A stretch of DNA of 64,000 nucleotides from Pseudomonas sp. P5_109 (GCF_034009455.1 NZ_CP125380.1:4043501-4107500); one strand, 5' to 3'; shown: positions 55,682 through 64,000, numbered from the stretch's first letter. A program made the numbers and translations. Notes: generated from the letters alone by a model not told the origin.

Positions 55682-56236
55682 ATGGAGGAAAAATTGCGGA
55701 TTTACATTACAGGTGCTTCGTGTGCGGGCGTGACTACTTTGGGTCAAAACGTCGCAACTCTGCTTGGTGTACGACAGGTCGATGTCGATGATTATTTCTG
55801 GATGCCCACTAACCCTCCTTTTACGACCAAGCGACCTCCCGGTGAGCGCGTTTCATTGATCCAGCAAAAGTTCGGTGACGACGATTGGGTGCTGACCGGT
55901 TCTTGTATGGCCTGGGGAGAAGCGCTGATTACTCAGGTCGATCTGATTGTGTTCGTTGTAACGCCAACGCCCGTTCGCCTTGAACGGCTGGCCGCACGTG
56001 AAAAGGAGCGCTTTGGAGATCGGATAGCACCGGGTGGTGACATGCATGAGATACATGTGGCCTTTCGGGAATGGGCTTCGCAGTATGACGATGCGAACTT
56101 TTCAGGACGCAACCGGGCGTGGCACGAGGCGTGGCTATCAGAGCAAACCGCTCCGGTCTTACGGATTGCCGGGATGAACAGCGCTGAAAAGATGGCTGCG
56201 GATGTCATTCATGCTTTGTCGCAAGTAGCGCCATAG
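55682..56236 (+). CDS. P-loop nucleotide-kinase-like protein
   Basis: 184 residues. The beta-strand and loop IYITGASCAGVTTLG at the N-terminus matches the adenylate/shikimate-kinase type P-loop but lacks the usual Lys before Thr. A lid-like region REKERFGDRIAPGGDM and the hydrophobic strand DLIVFVVTPTPVRLERL fit the fold. Relatives are annotated as AAA or adenylate-kinase-like ATPases of unknown substrate. Without the lysine, nucleotide binding may be weak or altered. Monocistronic. Confidence 0.75.
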   Translation: MEEKLRIYITGASCAGVTTLGQNVATLLGVRQVDVDDYFWMPTNPPFTTKRPPGERVSLIQQKFGDDDWVLTGSCMAWGEALITQVDLIVFVVTPTPVRLERLAAREKERFGDRIAPGGDMHEIHVAFREWASQYDDANFSGRNRAWHEAWLSEQTAPVLRIAGMNSAEKMAADVIHALSQVAP

Positions 56237-56270
56237 CTCGAAACCGGAACGGCAGAGGCGCGTCCTCAGT

Positions 56271-56621
56271 CCATCGCCAGCAAGCCGGCTCCTACAGGTA
56301 TTGCGTTGCCCGTGTTTCCCGGGCCAGGACGCGGTCCCTTGTAGGAGCTGGCTTGCCAGCGATGGTCGTCAACGATAACGCGTGTGACCTGGATAACCGC
56401 GGCGCATTTGAGGCCATCGCCGGCAAGCCGGCTCCTACAGTTTGGCGTTCACCTCATTTCGACTCGGACGCGGTCTCTTGTAGGAGCTGGCTTGCCAGCG
56501 ATGGTCGTTAACGATAACGCGTGTGACCTGGATAACCGCGGCGCATTTGAGGCCATCGCCGGCAAGCCGGCTCCTACAGTTTGGCGTTCACATCATTTCG
56601 ACTCGGACGCGGTCCCTTGTA
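56271..56621. repeat. REP cluster with 139-bp tandem duplication
   Basis: The first REP is at 56271-56296 (reverse orientation). Units of 139 bases at 56341-56479 and 56480-56618 are identical except at three positions, each holding one forward and one reverse REP around the same spacer. A third unit starts at 56619 and is cut after a few bases by the insertion element. Confidence 0.92.
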
Positions 56622-56701
56622 ATTGGATGGACTCGCCCAAGCCGAGGCGTCAATGCGCCACGGTGGCAGTCTAAACAGCCAACGACAGCGAGGGCGAGTC
56701 C

Positions 56702-57804
56702 ATGAAAAATCATAGTTCGTTTGATCAATCCGTGTCTTCTTCCGATTTGTCGGCCTGCACAACCTTGGCGGTCGACCTGGCCAAACAGGTCTTTCAGGTC
56801 GCCGGTGAAGATATCCTCGGCCAGGTGCTTTACGAGCAGCGGATCAAGTCGCGCGAGGCGTTTTATGATTTTCTCCGACAGTTGCCGGCGCATGTCGTGG
56901 TTTTGATGGAGACCGGTCCGGGTGCCCAGGCCTGGGCCCGGCAGCTGCAAGACCAAGGCAATCCGGTGCGGATTCTTCCAGCCGGTTTGGTGGCCACACA
57001 TCGCAGCGGGCCTAAAAATGATCGCAACGATGCGCTGGCGATTCTGCGGGCCAATCGCGATGAAAAAATCTGCGCAGTACCGGTCAAAAGCGTTGCGGCG
57101 CTGGCAATGCAGGCGTTGCATCGTGCCCGCCAGGGCTATGTGCGTCGACGCACGGCCCTCAGTAATCAGATGCGCGGCCTGCTGCTTGAGCACGGCGTAG
57201 CCTTGGCACAGGGCGATGTTGCGATCAGCCAGAAAATCCCGCGGGTGCTGGAAGATGCCACCCAGCCGGTGCCGGGCCTGCTGCGTGAGCTGATCGACGA
57301 ACTGTTGGCCGAGTGGCGCCATTTGGGCGAGCGCATCAGCGTACTGACGGGACGCCTGGAAGTGGCCGCCAACGCTGACATGACGGCGAAGCGGCTAATG
57401 ACTGTACGCGGCATCGGCCCGGTCACTGCCACGGCACTGGTGGCCAAGGAAACCAAGCCTGAGCGCTTTCCCAATGCCCGCAAGTTTGCCGCGTACTTTG
57501 GCATGGTGCCTGACCAGCACAGCAGCGGGGAGACGGTCCGGTTGGGGGGCATGACCAAGCGCGGTGATGCTTATTTACGCAGCCTGATGATCCAGGGGCC
57601 CATGCGGTGCTGCAACAACTACGACCTGATTCCCAGCAACCCGATGACCGCCGCTTGTTGCACTGGATGAGCCGGTTGGGCCGTAAGGAGGCTGCGATCA
57701 GGCTAGCCAACCGCAACCTGCGAATCGTCTGGGTGCTTCTACAGAATGACCAGACTTATCGTCGCCACGCGGGTGATGGCCAGCCAGCGACGATGGGCCA
57801 CTGA
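56702..57804 (+). pseudogene. IS110-family DEDD transposase, frameshifted
   Basis: N-terminal RuvC-like part (TLAVDLAKQVFQVAG, VVLMETGPGAQAWAR, GPKNDRNDALAIL) and C-terminal Transposase_20 part (LMTVRGIGPVTATALVA, FAAYFGMVPDQHSSGETVR). The first frame ends at 57670 with foreign sequence after SLMIQGP. The proper C-terminus (VLQQLRPDSQQ...HWMSRLGRKEAAIRLANR) continues in another frame to 57804. One missing G in the run at 57595-57598 explains the shift (CAGGGGCCC for CAGGGGGCCC). Unless this is a read error or is bypassed by slippage, the element cannot move by itself. Confidence 0.85.
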
Positions 57805-58041
57805 GCGACAGAGTTCTGCCACCGAGGTACTAACCGTCTGACCCTCTGCTGAAAAAAATTGACCCCAGGTAAGACCGGCGTGGATTGATGCCTAAGCTCC
57901 TACTGGCCTTCGAGGCCTGACTGTAATCGGCATACCACGAGCTTTTCCAATTTTGGCCAGAAGCCGAAGACGGCTTCCACGAATAGGCCTAATACATAGA
58001 TGCAACGGGGCAGCGGTTTTTCAAAAGCGGGTAGACAGTGG
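57805..58041 (+). ncRNA. candidate bridge (seek) RNA of the IS110-family element
   Basis: Non-coding tail between the transposase end and the right terminal repeat, the place where IS1111-group elements encode their guide RNA. It contains AGCTCCTAC (57895-57903), the exact reverse complement of GTAGGAGCT in the REP, which spans the insertion point. Hairpins follow: GGCC-TTCGA-GGCC (57905-57917) and GAAGCCG-AAGA-CGGCTTC (57960-57977). ATACATAG (57992-57999) repeats the right junction, and CCAAT (57947-57951) complements the left end ATTGG. Boundaries are approximate. Confidence 0.55.
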
Positions 58042-58056
58042 GGGCGAGTCCATACA

Positions 58057-58154
58057 TAGGAGCTGGCTTGCCAGCGATGGTCGTTAACGATAACGCGCAT
58101 AAACCGGATAAACGCGGCGCACTTGAGTCCATCGCCAGCAAGCCGGCTCCTACA
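58057..58154. repeat. REP pair (right half of the interrupted REP cluster)
   Basis: Forward REP TAGGAGCTGGCTTGCCAGCG from 58057 and reverse REP ending AGCCGGCTCCTACA at 58154 around the shared spacer (CGTTAACGATAACGCG). The first bases of the forward copy lie on the other side of the insertion element. Confidence 0.9.
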
Positions 58155-58227
58155 GGTATTGCGTTGCCTGTGTTGCCCGGGCCAGGAGGTGGTGGTCGAA
58201 ATGCTCGATACCGGCCATGTGCGGATG

Positions 58228-59013
58228 CTAGGACTTTCTCGCCCCCGGGTTCTGCCAGAACGAGGGGTCGGCACTCTTGAGCCGCTCGACAGCATTATTG
58301 ATATGGTTGAGCGCCGCATGGCGCGCGCCTTCGGGGTCACGTGCGGCGATGGCCGCGTACACGGCAAAGTGCTCGGCCCGCACGGTCTTGGCCAGATCCC
58401 GGCGGCGCTCCTCGTTGGAGCGCGTGATGCGGATCGCCTCCTTGATGTATTGCGCGATGAATTCGTGCAACGACGGGTACAGCGGATTGCCCGTCGCCCG
58501 GGAAATCGAGTGATGGAACGCGAGGTCTTCCTCCACCCCGTCGCGACTCGCCAGCTCGGCGGCATCAATGGCCTTCAGTGCCTGGTGGATGGCTTCCAGC
58601 TGCGCCGGTGAATGCCGCTGGGCCGCCAGTGCCGCCGCCTCGCCTTCGATGCCGCGGCGCAGTTCGGTGACCCTCAAGACCGCCTCGATCGACCCGCCGA
58701 CATCCAGATCAATCGTGAACGCCTTGATGTGCGCACCTTCGCTGACCACGGTACCGCTGCCCTGGCGGACTTCGACCAGGCCGGCTGACTTGAGGCGCGA
58801 GATCGCCTCGCGGATGACAGTCCGGCTGACCCCGAAACGCTCCGAGAGCACGGGTTCGGTGGGCAGGCGATCGCCCGGCAGCGCTTCGCCGCTGGCGATA
58901 AAGGCCTTGAGGGCCGCCGTCACCTGATCGGACAGCGTGCCCTTGGCGGAGTCTTTCAGGACACCCAGCGCATCGGTGTTACAGGAAGATTTGTCAGGAA
59001 TGGGCATAGGCAT
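58228..59013 (-). CDS. GntR-family (FadR/FCD) transcriptional regulator
   Basis: 261 residues from the ATG at 59013; ATG 59007 or TTG 59025 are alternatives. Winged helix (about 25-95) with RLPTEPVLSERFGVSRTVIREAISRL, then an all-alpha FCD domain (about 110-240) with metal-site histidines in DLAFHHSISRATGN and HAALNHI. FCD regulators sense small carboxylates or sugar acids. Divergent from the transporter-denD-otnKCI operon and most likely its repressor. The terminal codons lie just right of the REP/IS region. Confidence 0.9.
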   Translation of the reverse strand: MPMPIPDKSSCNTDALGVLKDSAKGTLSDQVTAALKAFIASGEALPGDRLPTEPVLSERFGVSRTVIREAISRLKSAGLVEVRQGSGTVVSEGAHIKAFTIDLDVGGSIEAVLRVTELRRGIEGEAAALAAQRHSPAQLEAIHQALKAIDAAELASRDGVEEDLAFHHSISRATGNPLYPSLHEFIAQYIKEAIRITRSNEERRRDLAKTVRAEHFAVYAAIAARDPEGARHAALNHINNAVERLKSADPSFWQNPGARKS

Positions 59014-59083
59014 CTCTGGGCTCAAATCGGTGAACGGTACTGCATTTTAGACCCGCCGTCCTCTCTGGATTTAGGCGTTGAAT

Positions 59084-59101
59084 TCGTATGACGTATTATG
59101 A
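59084..59101. promoter_or_regulatory. candidate GntR operator
   Basis: Imperfect dyad TCGTATGACGTATTATGA: positions TC-TA--ACGT--TA-GA are symmetric. It sits 72 bases before the MFS start and 70 bases before the GntR start, in the divergent gap, which suits the adjacent FCD repressor. Confidence 0.45.
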
Positions 59102-59172
59102 TAAAAAATGCCACATCATGTAATCCGACAAAACAAAGTCACCCACTACAAAAATAAGGATGGGGGAAACAC

Positions 59173-60483
59173 ATGACTGAATCAGTGATTCAAACCGGTG
59201 CCGCCGTGCCCGCCGATCGCTTCGAGGATCTGGCGTACCGCAAAGTGGCGTGGCGTATCCTGCCGCTGTTGTTGCTGTGCTACCTGGTCGCCTATCTGGA
59301 CCGGGTGAACGTCGGTTTCGCCAAGTTGCAGATGTCCGACGATCTACAGTTTTCCGAAGCGGTCTACGGCCTTGGCGCAGGGATTTTCTTCATTGCCTAC
59401 TTCCTCGTGGAAATTCCCAGCAACCTGATCCTGCATCGTGTCGGCGCGCGGTTGTGGATCGCACGCATCATGATCACCTGGGGCATCATCTCCTCGGCCA
59501 TGGCACTGGTGAATACGCCAATGTCCTTCTACATCATGCGCTTCCTGCTGGGGATCGCCGAGGCCGGGTTCTACCCGGGTGTCATCCTCTATCTGTCCTA
59601 CTGGTTCCCGACCCACCGCCGCGGCAAGATGTACGCCCTGTTCGCCACCGCCGTGCCGCTGTCCGGGCTGATCGGCGCGCCCTTGTCCGGCTGGATCATG
59701 AGCGCCTTCAACGGTGCCCACGGGTTTGCCGGCTGGCAATGGCTGTTCTTTCTCGAAGGACTGCCCTCGATCGCCGTCGGTATCCTGGTGATTTTCTGCC
59801 TCAGCGACCGCATCTCCAGTGCCGGCTGGCTGACCCGGGAAGAGAAGACCCTGCTGCAGACGCGCATCGACGCGGAAACTGCCGGCCACCAGAAACACAG
59901 CCTCAAAGAGGTGTTCCTGCAACCGCGCATCTGGCTGCTGACGGCCATCTACTTCTGCATGATCGCCGGCTTCTACACCGTCGGTTTCTGGTTGCCGACC
60001 CTTATCCGCCAGGCCGGCGTCAGCGATGTCCTGCAGGTCGGCATGCTCACCGCCATCCCTTACGCCGCAGCAGCCATGACCATGATCCTGGTATCGCGCA
60101 GCGCCGACCGGTTGCGCGAACGGCGCTGGCACCTGGCGCTGACCGCCGTGCTCGGCGGTATCGGCCTGTTCATCTCCGCCACCTGGAGCGACAACTTCAC
60201 GGTTTCGATGATCGGCCTGACCCTGGGTTCGATGGGGGCCATGAGCACCCTGCCACTGTTCTGGAGCCTGCCGACTGCCTTCCTCGGCGGCACGGCGGCG
60301 GCAGCCGGCATTGCCCTGATCAACTCCTGGGGCAACCTCGCAGGCTTCGTCTCGCCGTACCTGATGGGTTTCCTCAAGGACGCAACCCACAGCACCACGA
60401 TCGGCATGTATGTGATGGCAAGTGCCTTGTTCCTCGGCGCCCTGCTGGTCTTCAGAATTCCCGGAAAACTCGTCAACCGCTGA
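59173..60483 (+). CDS. MFS transporter, anion:cation symporter family
   Basis: 436 residues with twelve helices. ACS-family marks: YLDRVNVGFAKLQM after helix 1, SNLILHRVGARLWIARIM, and GIAEAGFYPGVILYLSYWFP in helices 4-5. Homologues import sugar acids such as galactonate, tartrate or glucarate. Here, as first gene of the tetronate operon, erythronate or threonate is the likely substrate. Ribosome site AAGGATGGGGG. Confidence 0.88.
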   Translation: MTESVIQTGAAVPADRFEDLAYRKVAWRILPLLLLCYLVAYLDRVNVGFAKLQMSDDLQFSEAVYGLGAGIFFIAYFLVEIPSNLILHRVGARLWIARIMITWGIISSAMALVNTPMSFYIMRFLLGIAEAGFYPGVILYLSYWFPTHRRGKMYALFATAVPLSGLIGAPLSGWIMSAFNGAHGFAGWQWLFFLEGLPSIAVGILVIFCLSDRISSAGWLTREEKTLLQTRIDAETAGHQKHSLKEVFLQPRIWLLTAIYFCMIAGFYTVGFWLPTLIRQAGVSDVLQVGMLTAIPYAAAAMTMILVSRSADRLRERRWHLALTAVLGGIGLFISATWSDNFTVSMIGLTLGSMGAMSTLPLFWSLPTAFLGGTAAAAGIALINSWGNLAGFVSPYLMGFLKDATHSTTIGMYVMASALFLGALLVFRIPGKLVNR

Positions 60484-60498
60484 CGTTTGGAGTAACTC

Positions 60499-61473
60499 AT
60501 GAATATTCTCGTGACCGGTGCAGCCGGCTTCCTTGGCCGCCGCCTGATCGAAGCGCTGTTGCTGCGTGGCTCGCTCACCGACCGTACTGGTGAGTCCCGG
60601 CCCATCGGGCAAATCGTCGCCTTCGACATGGTCGAACTCACAGGGATCGACGATCCCCGGGTCAAGGTGGTGTGTGGCGATATCGCCGACCCTGAAGTGC
60701 TGGAGCGCCTGATCGATGCCAGCACCGACAGCATCTTCCACCTGGCCGCAGTGGTTTCCAGCCAGGCTGAAGCCGACTTCGAACTGGGCATGCGCATCAA
60801 CTTCACCGCGACCCAGAACATGCTCGAACGCGTTCGCACGCTCGGCACCTGCCCGAAATGGGTGATGACCAGTTCGGTTGCGGTGTTCGGCGGGCAGTTG
60901 CCGGAACGTGTCCGCGACGATCAGGTCTGGGCGCCGCAGAGTTCCTATGGCACGCAAAAAGCCATGAACGACCTGCTGCTCGCCGACTACAGCCGGCGTG
61001 CGTTCGTCGATGGCCGCAGCCTGCGCATGCCGACCATCGTGGTACGCCCGGGCAAGCCCAACCTGGCCGCTTCCAGCTTTGCCAGCGGGATCATCCGCGA
61101 ACCGCTCAACGGCCAACCCAGCGTATGCCCGGTACCGCTCGATACCCGGCTCTGGCTGATGTCGCCAGCGCAGGCGATTCGCAACCTGATCCATGGCCAT
61201 GAACTGTCCGCCGAGCAAATGACTGAAGGTCGGGTGATCAACATGCCGGGCCTGTCGATTACCGTCGAACGCATGATCGACGCCCTGCGCCAGACGGCAG
61301 GCGCGGACGTGGCTGGACTGATTCGCATGGAACGCAATCCGGCGATCGAGCGCATCGTCGGCTCCTGGCCAGGCGCATTCTGCGCCACCTACTCTCGGGA
61401 CCTTGGCTTCACCGCGGATGAAAACTTCACCGATGTGATCGAGCAGTTCATCAATGAGTACCTGCCCGGCTAA
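60499..61473 (+). CDS. denD: D-erythronate dehydrogenase
   Basis: 324 residues, extended short-chain dehydrogenase. NAD site VTGAAGFLGRRL (residues 5-16), catalytic SSVAVFGG and Tyr-x3-Lys in SSYGTQKAMND, then RMPTIVVRPGKPNLAAS. Matches the DenD group, which oxidises D-erythronate to 3-oxo-tetronate. Starts 15 bases after the MFS gene, with ribosome site GGAG. The adjacent otnK and otnC genes process its product, which makes the assignment firm. Confidence 0.9.
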   Translation: MNILVTGAAGFLGRRLIEALLLRGSLTDRTGESRPIGQIVAFDMVELTGIDDPRVKVVCGDIADPEVLERLIDASTDSIFHLAAVVSSQAEADFELGMRINFTATQNMLERVRTLGTCPKWVMTSSVAVFGGQLPERVRDDQVWAPQSSYGTQKAMNDLLLADYSRRAFVDGRSLRMPTIVVRPGKPNLAASSFASGIIREPLNGQPSVCPVPLDTRLWLMSPAQAIRNLIHGHELSAEQMTEGRVINMPGLSITVERMIDALRQTAGADVAGLIRMERNPAIERIVGSWPGAFCATYSRDLGFTADENFTDVIEQFINEYLPG

Positions 61474-61493
61474 ACCGGATTGAGGAGTTCAAC

Positions 61494-62792
61494 ATGTCGA
61501 ATGCCCCTGCCCGGCCGCTGCTGGGCTGCATCGCCGACGATTTCACCGGTGCCACCGACCTTGCCAACATGCTGGTGCGCGGCGGCATGCGCACCGTCCA
61601 GAGCATCGGCATACCCGCTGCCGATGTCGCCGGCCAGCTCGACGCCGACGCTATCGTCATCGCCCTGAAGTCGCGGACCGTGCCGGCCATTGATGCCGTG
61701 AAGGAATCGCTCGAAGCGTTGCGCTGGCTGCGTGAGCGTGGCTGCGAACAGATTTTCTTCAAATACTGCTCGACCTTCGACTCTACCCCGGCCGGCAATA
61801 TCGGCCAGGTCAGCGAAGCCTTGCTCGAGGCTCTGGACAGCGATTTCACCCTCGCCTGTCCGGCCTTCCCGGAAAACGGTCGCACGGTCTTTCGCGGGCA
61901 TTTGTTCGTACAGGACCAATTGCTCAGCGAGTCGGGCATGCAGCATCACCCGCTGACGCCGATGACTGACGCCAACCTGGTTCGCGTGCTGCAAGCGCAG
62001 ACCCGGGGCAAGGTCGGCCTGTTGCGCCATGACAGCGTGTCCGGGGGCGTCGAGAGCATTCGAGCGCGCATCGCCCGGCTTCGCGCCGACGGGGTCCGCA
62101 TGGCCGTCGCCGATGCCGTGTCCGATGCCGATCTCCATGTGCTGGGCGAAGCCTGCGCCGACCTGGCGCTGCTCACCGGCGGTTCCGGACTGGCGCTGGG
62201 CTTGCCGGACAACTTTCGTCGAGCCGGCAAGTTGCGCGACCTGGACGCCGCCCACGTGCCTGCGGTCGAAGGCGGTGAAGTGGTGCTCGCCGGCAGCGCT
62301 TCGCAGGCCACCAATGCTCAGGTCGCGACCTGGCTGCAGGCAGGTCGCCCGGCCTTTCGTGTCGACCCGCTGGCCCTGGCGGCAGGACAACCGGTCATCG
62401 AAGAGGCCCTGGCCTTTGTCGCCGACCATGCGCAAACAGTGCTGATCTACGCCACCAGCACCCCGGATGAGGTCAAGGCGGTACAACGTGAATTGGGCGC
62501 CGAACGCGCCGGGCATCTGGTCGAGCAGGCCTTGGGCCAGATCGCCAGCAGGCTGCGCGACACAGATGTGCGGCGCTTCGTGGTCGCCGGGGGGGAAACC
62601 TCGGGGGCCGTGGTCCAGGCACTGAACATCCAACTGTTGCAGATCGGCGCACAAATCGACCCGGGGGTACCCGCTTGCGTCAGCATGCCCGGGGAACCGC
62701 TGGCCCTGGCCCTCAAGTCGGGCAATTTCGGTGGCGCGGACTTCTTCGACAAGGCCCTCAAGCAACTGGCACTGGCAGGAGCACCGGCATGA
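61494..62792 (+). CDS. otnK: 3-oxo-tetronate 4-kinase (four-carbon acid sugar kinase)
   Basis: 432 residues, DUF1537 family. N-terminal CIADDFTGATDLANMLVRGG (about 11-30), substrate region FFKYCSTFDSTPAGNIGQV, and C-terminal nucleotide-binding part with VVAGGETSGAVVQAL. Phosphorylates 3-oxo-tetronate to the 4-phosphate for decarboxylation by OtnC. Ribosome site GAGGAG. The stop overlaps the otnC start (ATGA). Confidence 0.92.
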   Translation: MSNAPARPLLGCIADDFTGATDLANMLVRGGMRTVQSIGIPAADVAGQLDADAIVIALKSRTVPAIDAVKESLEALRWLRERGCEQIFFKYCSTFDSTPAGNIGQVSEALLEALDSDFTLACPAFPENGRTVFRGHLFVQDQLLSESGMQHHPLTPMTDANLVRVLQAQTRGKVGLLRHDSVSGGVESIRARIARLRADGVRMAVADAVSDADLHVLGEACADLALLTGGSGLALGLPDNFRRAGKLRDLDAAHVPAVEGGEVVLAGSASQATNAQVATWLQAGRPAFRVDPLALAAGQPVIEEALAFVADHAQTVLIYATSTPDEVKAVQRELGAERAGHLVEQALGQIASRLRDTDVRRFVVAGGETSGAVVQALNIQLLQIGAQIDPGVPACVSMPGEPLALALKSGNFGGADFFDKALKQLALAGAPA

Positions 62793-63439
62793 GCACCGGC
62801 AAGAACAACGAAAACGCCTTGCGTGAAGAGATCTGTGAGGTCGGCGCTTCCTTGTATGCCCGTGGCTACACGGTGGGCAGCGCCGGCAACATCAGCGCCC
62901 GGCTGGAGGATGGCTGGCTGATCACACCCACGGACGCGTGCCTGGGACGCCTCGACCCGGCCGCGATTGCCAAGGTCAGCCTGGCGGGGGAATGGGTCAG
63001 CGGCGACAAACCGTCAAAGACCCTGGCCCTGCACCGCCAGGTCTACGATCGCAACCCGGGGGTTGGCGGCGTGGTACACACCCACTCGACCCACCTGGTG
63101 GCATTGACGCTGGCCGGGGTCTGGCATGAGGATGACATCCTGCCGCCGCTGACCCCCTATCAGGTGATGAAGGTCGGGCACATCCCGCTGATCGCCTATG
63201 AGCGTCCCGGCTCACCGAAAGTGGCCGAACGTGTCGCGCAACTGGCCAACCAAGTGCGCGGCGTGATGCTTGAACGCCTGGGCCCGGTGGTCTGGGAAAG
63301 CTCGGTGTCCAAGGCCAGCTATGCCCTGGAAGAGCTGGAAGAAACCGCACGCCTGTGGCTGATGAGCCATCCACGACCGACCCCGTTGCACCAGGCGGCG
63401 CTGGATGAATTGCACCAGGCCTTTGGTGTCCAGTGGTAA
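62789..63439 (+). CDS. otnC: 3-oxo-tetronate-4-phosphate decarboxylase
   Basis: 216 residues from the ATG at 62789 (the longer open frame lies inside otnK). Class II aldolase/adducin fold: [14 protein letters not shown] (about 25-38), zinc histidines in [13 protein letters not shown], and a further site near the C-terminus. Converts 3-oxo-tetronate 4-phosphate to dihydroxyacetone phosphate plus CO2. Confidence 0.92.
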   Translation: MSTGKNNENALREEICEVGASLYARGYTVGSAGNISARLEDGWLITPTDACLGRLDPAAIAKVSLAGEWVSGDKPSKTLALHRQVYDRNPGVGGVVHTHSTHLVALTLAGVWHEDDILPPLTPYQVMKVGHIPLIAYERPGSPKVAERVAQLANQVRGVMLERLGPVVWESSVSKASYALEELEETARLWLMSHPRPTPLHQAALDELHQAFGVQW

Positions 63440-63473
63440 CCCACAGATTGATACTTTGACCGAAGGAATCTTC

Positions 63474-64000
63474 ATGCCTCGTTTCGCTGCCAACCTCAGC
63501 ATGCTCTACCCCGAACATGTTTTTCTCGACCGTTTCGCCGCAGCCGCCGCCGATGGTTTCCAGGCCGTGGAATACATGTTCCCCTACGACTACAGCGCGC
63601 AGCAATTGAAACAGCGGCTCGACGACAATGGCCTGGTCCAGGCCCTGTTCAACGCCCCGCCTGGCAATATCGCCGCAGGCGAAAAAGGCACCGTGTCCTT
63701 GCCAGGCCGTGAAGCGGAGTTTCGCGCAGGTTTCGACCAGGCCCTGGAATACGCGGCAGTACTGGGCAACGAGCGCATTCACGTCATGGCCGGGCTGCTG
63801 GCGAACGAAGCGGATCGCGCCCGGCACCAGCAAACCTACCTGGAAAACCTCAGCCACGCGGCGACACAAGCCGCCAAGGCTGGCATCACCGTCTTGCTGG
63901 AACCGATCAATACCCGCGACATGCCGGGGTTTTTCCTCAACCACCAGCACCAGGCCCAGGCCATCTGCAAAGCGGTCGGCCAGGCCAACCTCAAAGTCCA
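63474..64000 (+). CDS. otnI: 2-oxo-tetronate isomerase (partial, runs off the window)
   Basis: First 175 codons present; the rest lies beyond the window. TIM-barrel hydroxypyruvate-isomerase type: [14 protein letters not shown] at the start, [27 protein letters not shown], and the metal/substrate stretch [16 protein letters not shown]. Ribosome site GAAGGAAT. OtnI interconverts 2-oxo- and 3-oxo-tetronate, which lets the pathway also accept L-threonate through a second dehydrogenase. None is seen here; it may lie further right. Confidence 0.88.
   Translation, partial: MPRFAANLSMLYPEHVFLDRFAAAAADGFQAVEYMFPYDYSAQQLKQRLDDNGLVQALFNAPPGNIAAGEKGTVSLPGREAEFRAGFDQALEYAAVLGNERIHVMAGLLANEADRARHQQTYLENLSHAATQAAKAGITVLLEPINTRDMPGFFLNHQHQAQAICKAVGQANLKV

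Larger units (their letters stand above)
56622..58056 (+). mobile_element. IS110-family (IS1111-like) element inserted in a REP
   Basis: About 1.43 kb. The REP words CCTTGTA (left, to 56621) and TAGGAGCTGGC (right, from 58057) are the two halves of one REP, so the ends are defined to within a base or two. Subterminal inverted repeats ATGGACTCGCCC (56627-56638) and GGGCGAGTCCAT (58042-58053) sit a few bases inside the ends, as in the IS1111 subgroup. Contents: a frameshifted transposase and a 237-base non-coding tail. No convincing target duplication, as usual for the family. Confidence 0.88.

Noticed and set aside
56384..56705. Two repeated short frames of 60-96 residues in the REP cluster
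   Set aside because: They repeat only because the 139-bp unit is duplicated, and they read through REP palindromes.
56271..58154. Possible CRISPR array from regular repeats
   Set aside because: The repeats are REP palindromes in alternating orientation with similar spacers, and no cas gene is present.
59344..61218. 624-residue open frame on the minus strand
   Set aside because: Shadow of the MFS transporter and denD, both of which have clear family motifs, ribosome sites and operon spacing.

Overview
The window is a stretch of a Pseudomonas chromosome, most likely of the P. fluorescens group. The basis is its high GC, the typical Pseudomonas REP elements (TGTAGGAGC...GGCTTGC type, at the left edge and around 56.3-58.2 kb), the gene families present (DUF2790, tcuRABC, dmeRF, den/otn tetronate genes) and protein sequences that read as pseudomonad throughout. 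No rRNA, tRNA or CRISPR array was recognised.

Layout. 0.3-4.6 kb: minus-strand operon for a MacA/MacB-like efflux system split into four genes (membrane fusion protein, ATPase, two FtsX-type permeases). 4.8-6.7 kb: the cobalt/nickel pair dmeR-dmeF, with two G-tract operators before dmeR, then two small genes. 6.9-8.4 kb: a DUF1254/DUF1214 lipoprotein. 9.0-16.6 kb: an eight-gene minus-strand catabolic operon (polar amino-acid-type ABC uptake, a PLP desulfurase-fold enzyme, an RpiR regulator, a PuuE-like deacetylase, a hydantoinase and a hydratase) whose substrate I cannot name. 17.0-22.0 kb: tricarballylate genes tcuR, tcuA, tcuB and tcuC, followed by two tandem DUF1254 secreted proteins. 25.3-30.7 kb: an M20 amidohydrolase plus a histidine/arginine-type ABC importer, with a divergent LysR regulator and a clear dyad between them.

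30.9-42.5 kb is a signalling area. It holds small hypotheticals, a NarL-type response regulator, a 1620-residue soluble hybrid kinase built on six near-identical 92-residue HAMP repeats, a REC-HisKA_3 kinase, a remnant kinase with an internal deletion, a small lipoprotein and a diguanylate cyclase. 42.9-51.6 kb is a single giant gene for a cyclic beta-1,2-glucan synthase (NdvB/ChvB type). After it come a tiny gene, a Crp/Fnr regulator and a GGDEF-EAL protein.

56.2-58.2 kb is a REP cluster with a 139-bp tandem duplication, interrupted inside a REP by an IS110-family (IS1111-like) element. The transposase is frameshifted. Its downstream non-coding segment contains a 9-nt stretch complementary to the REP sequence at the insertion point, as expected of a bridge/seek RNA guide. 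58.2-64.0 kb holds a GntR/FCD regulator divergent from an MFS transporter-denD-otnK-otnC-otnI operon for D-erythronate/tetronate use; the last gene runs off the window.

Overall this is an accessory catabolism, transport and signalling region. Carbon-source modules (tricarballylate, tetronates, an unknown amide/ureide-like compound, N-acyl amino acids) sit beside c-di-GMP and two-component genes.
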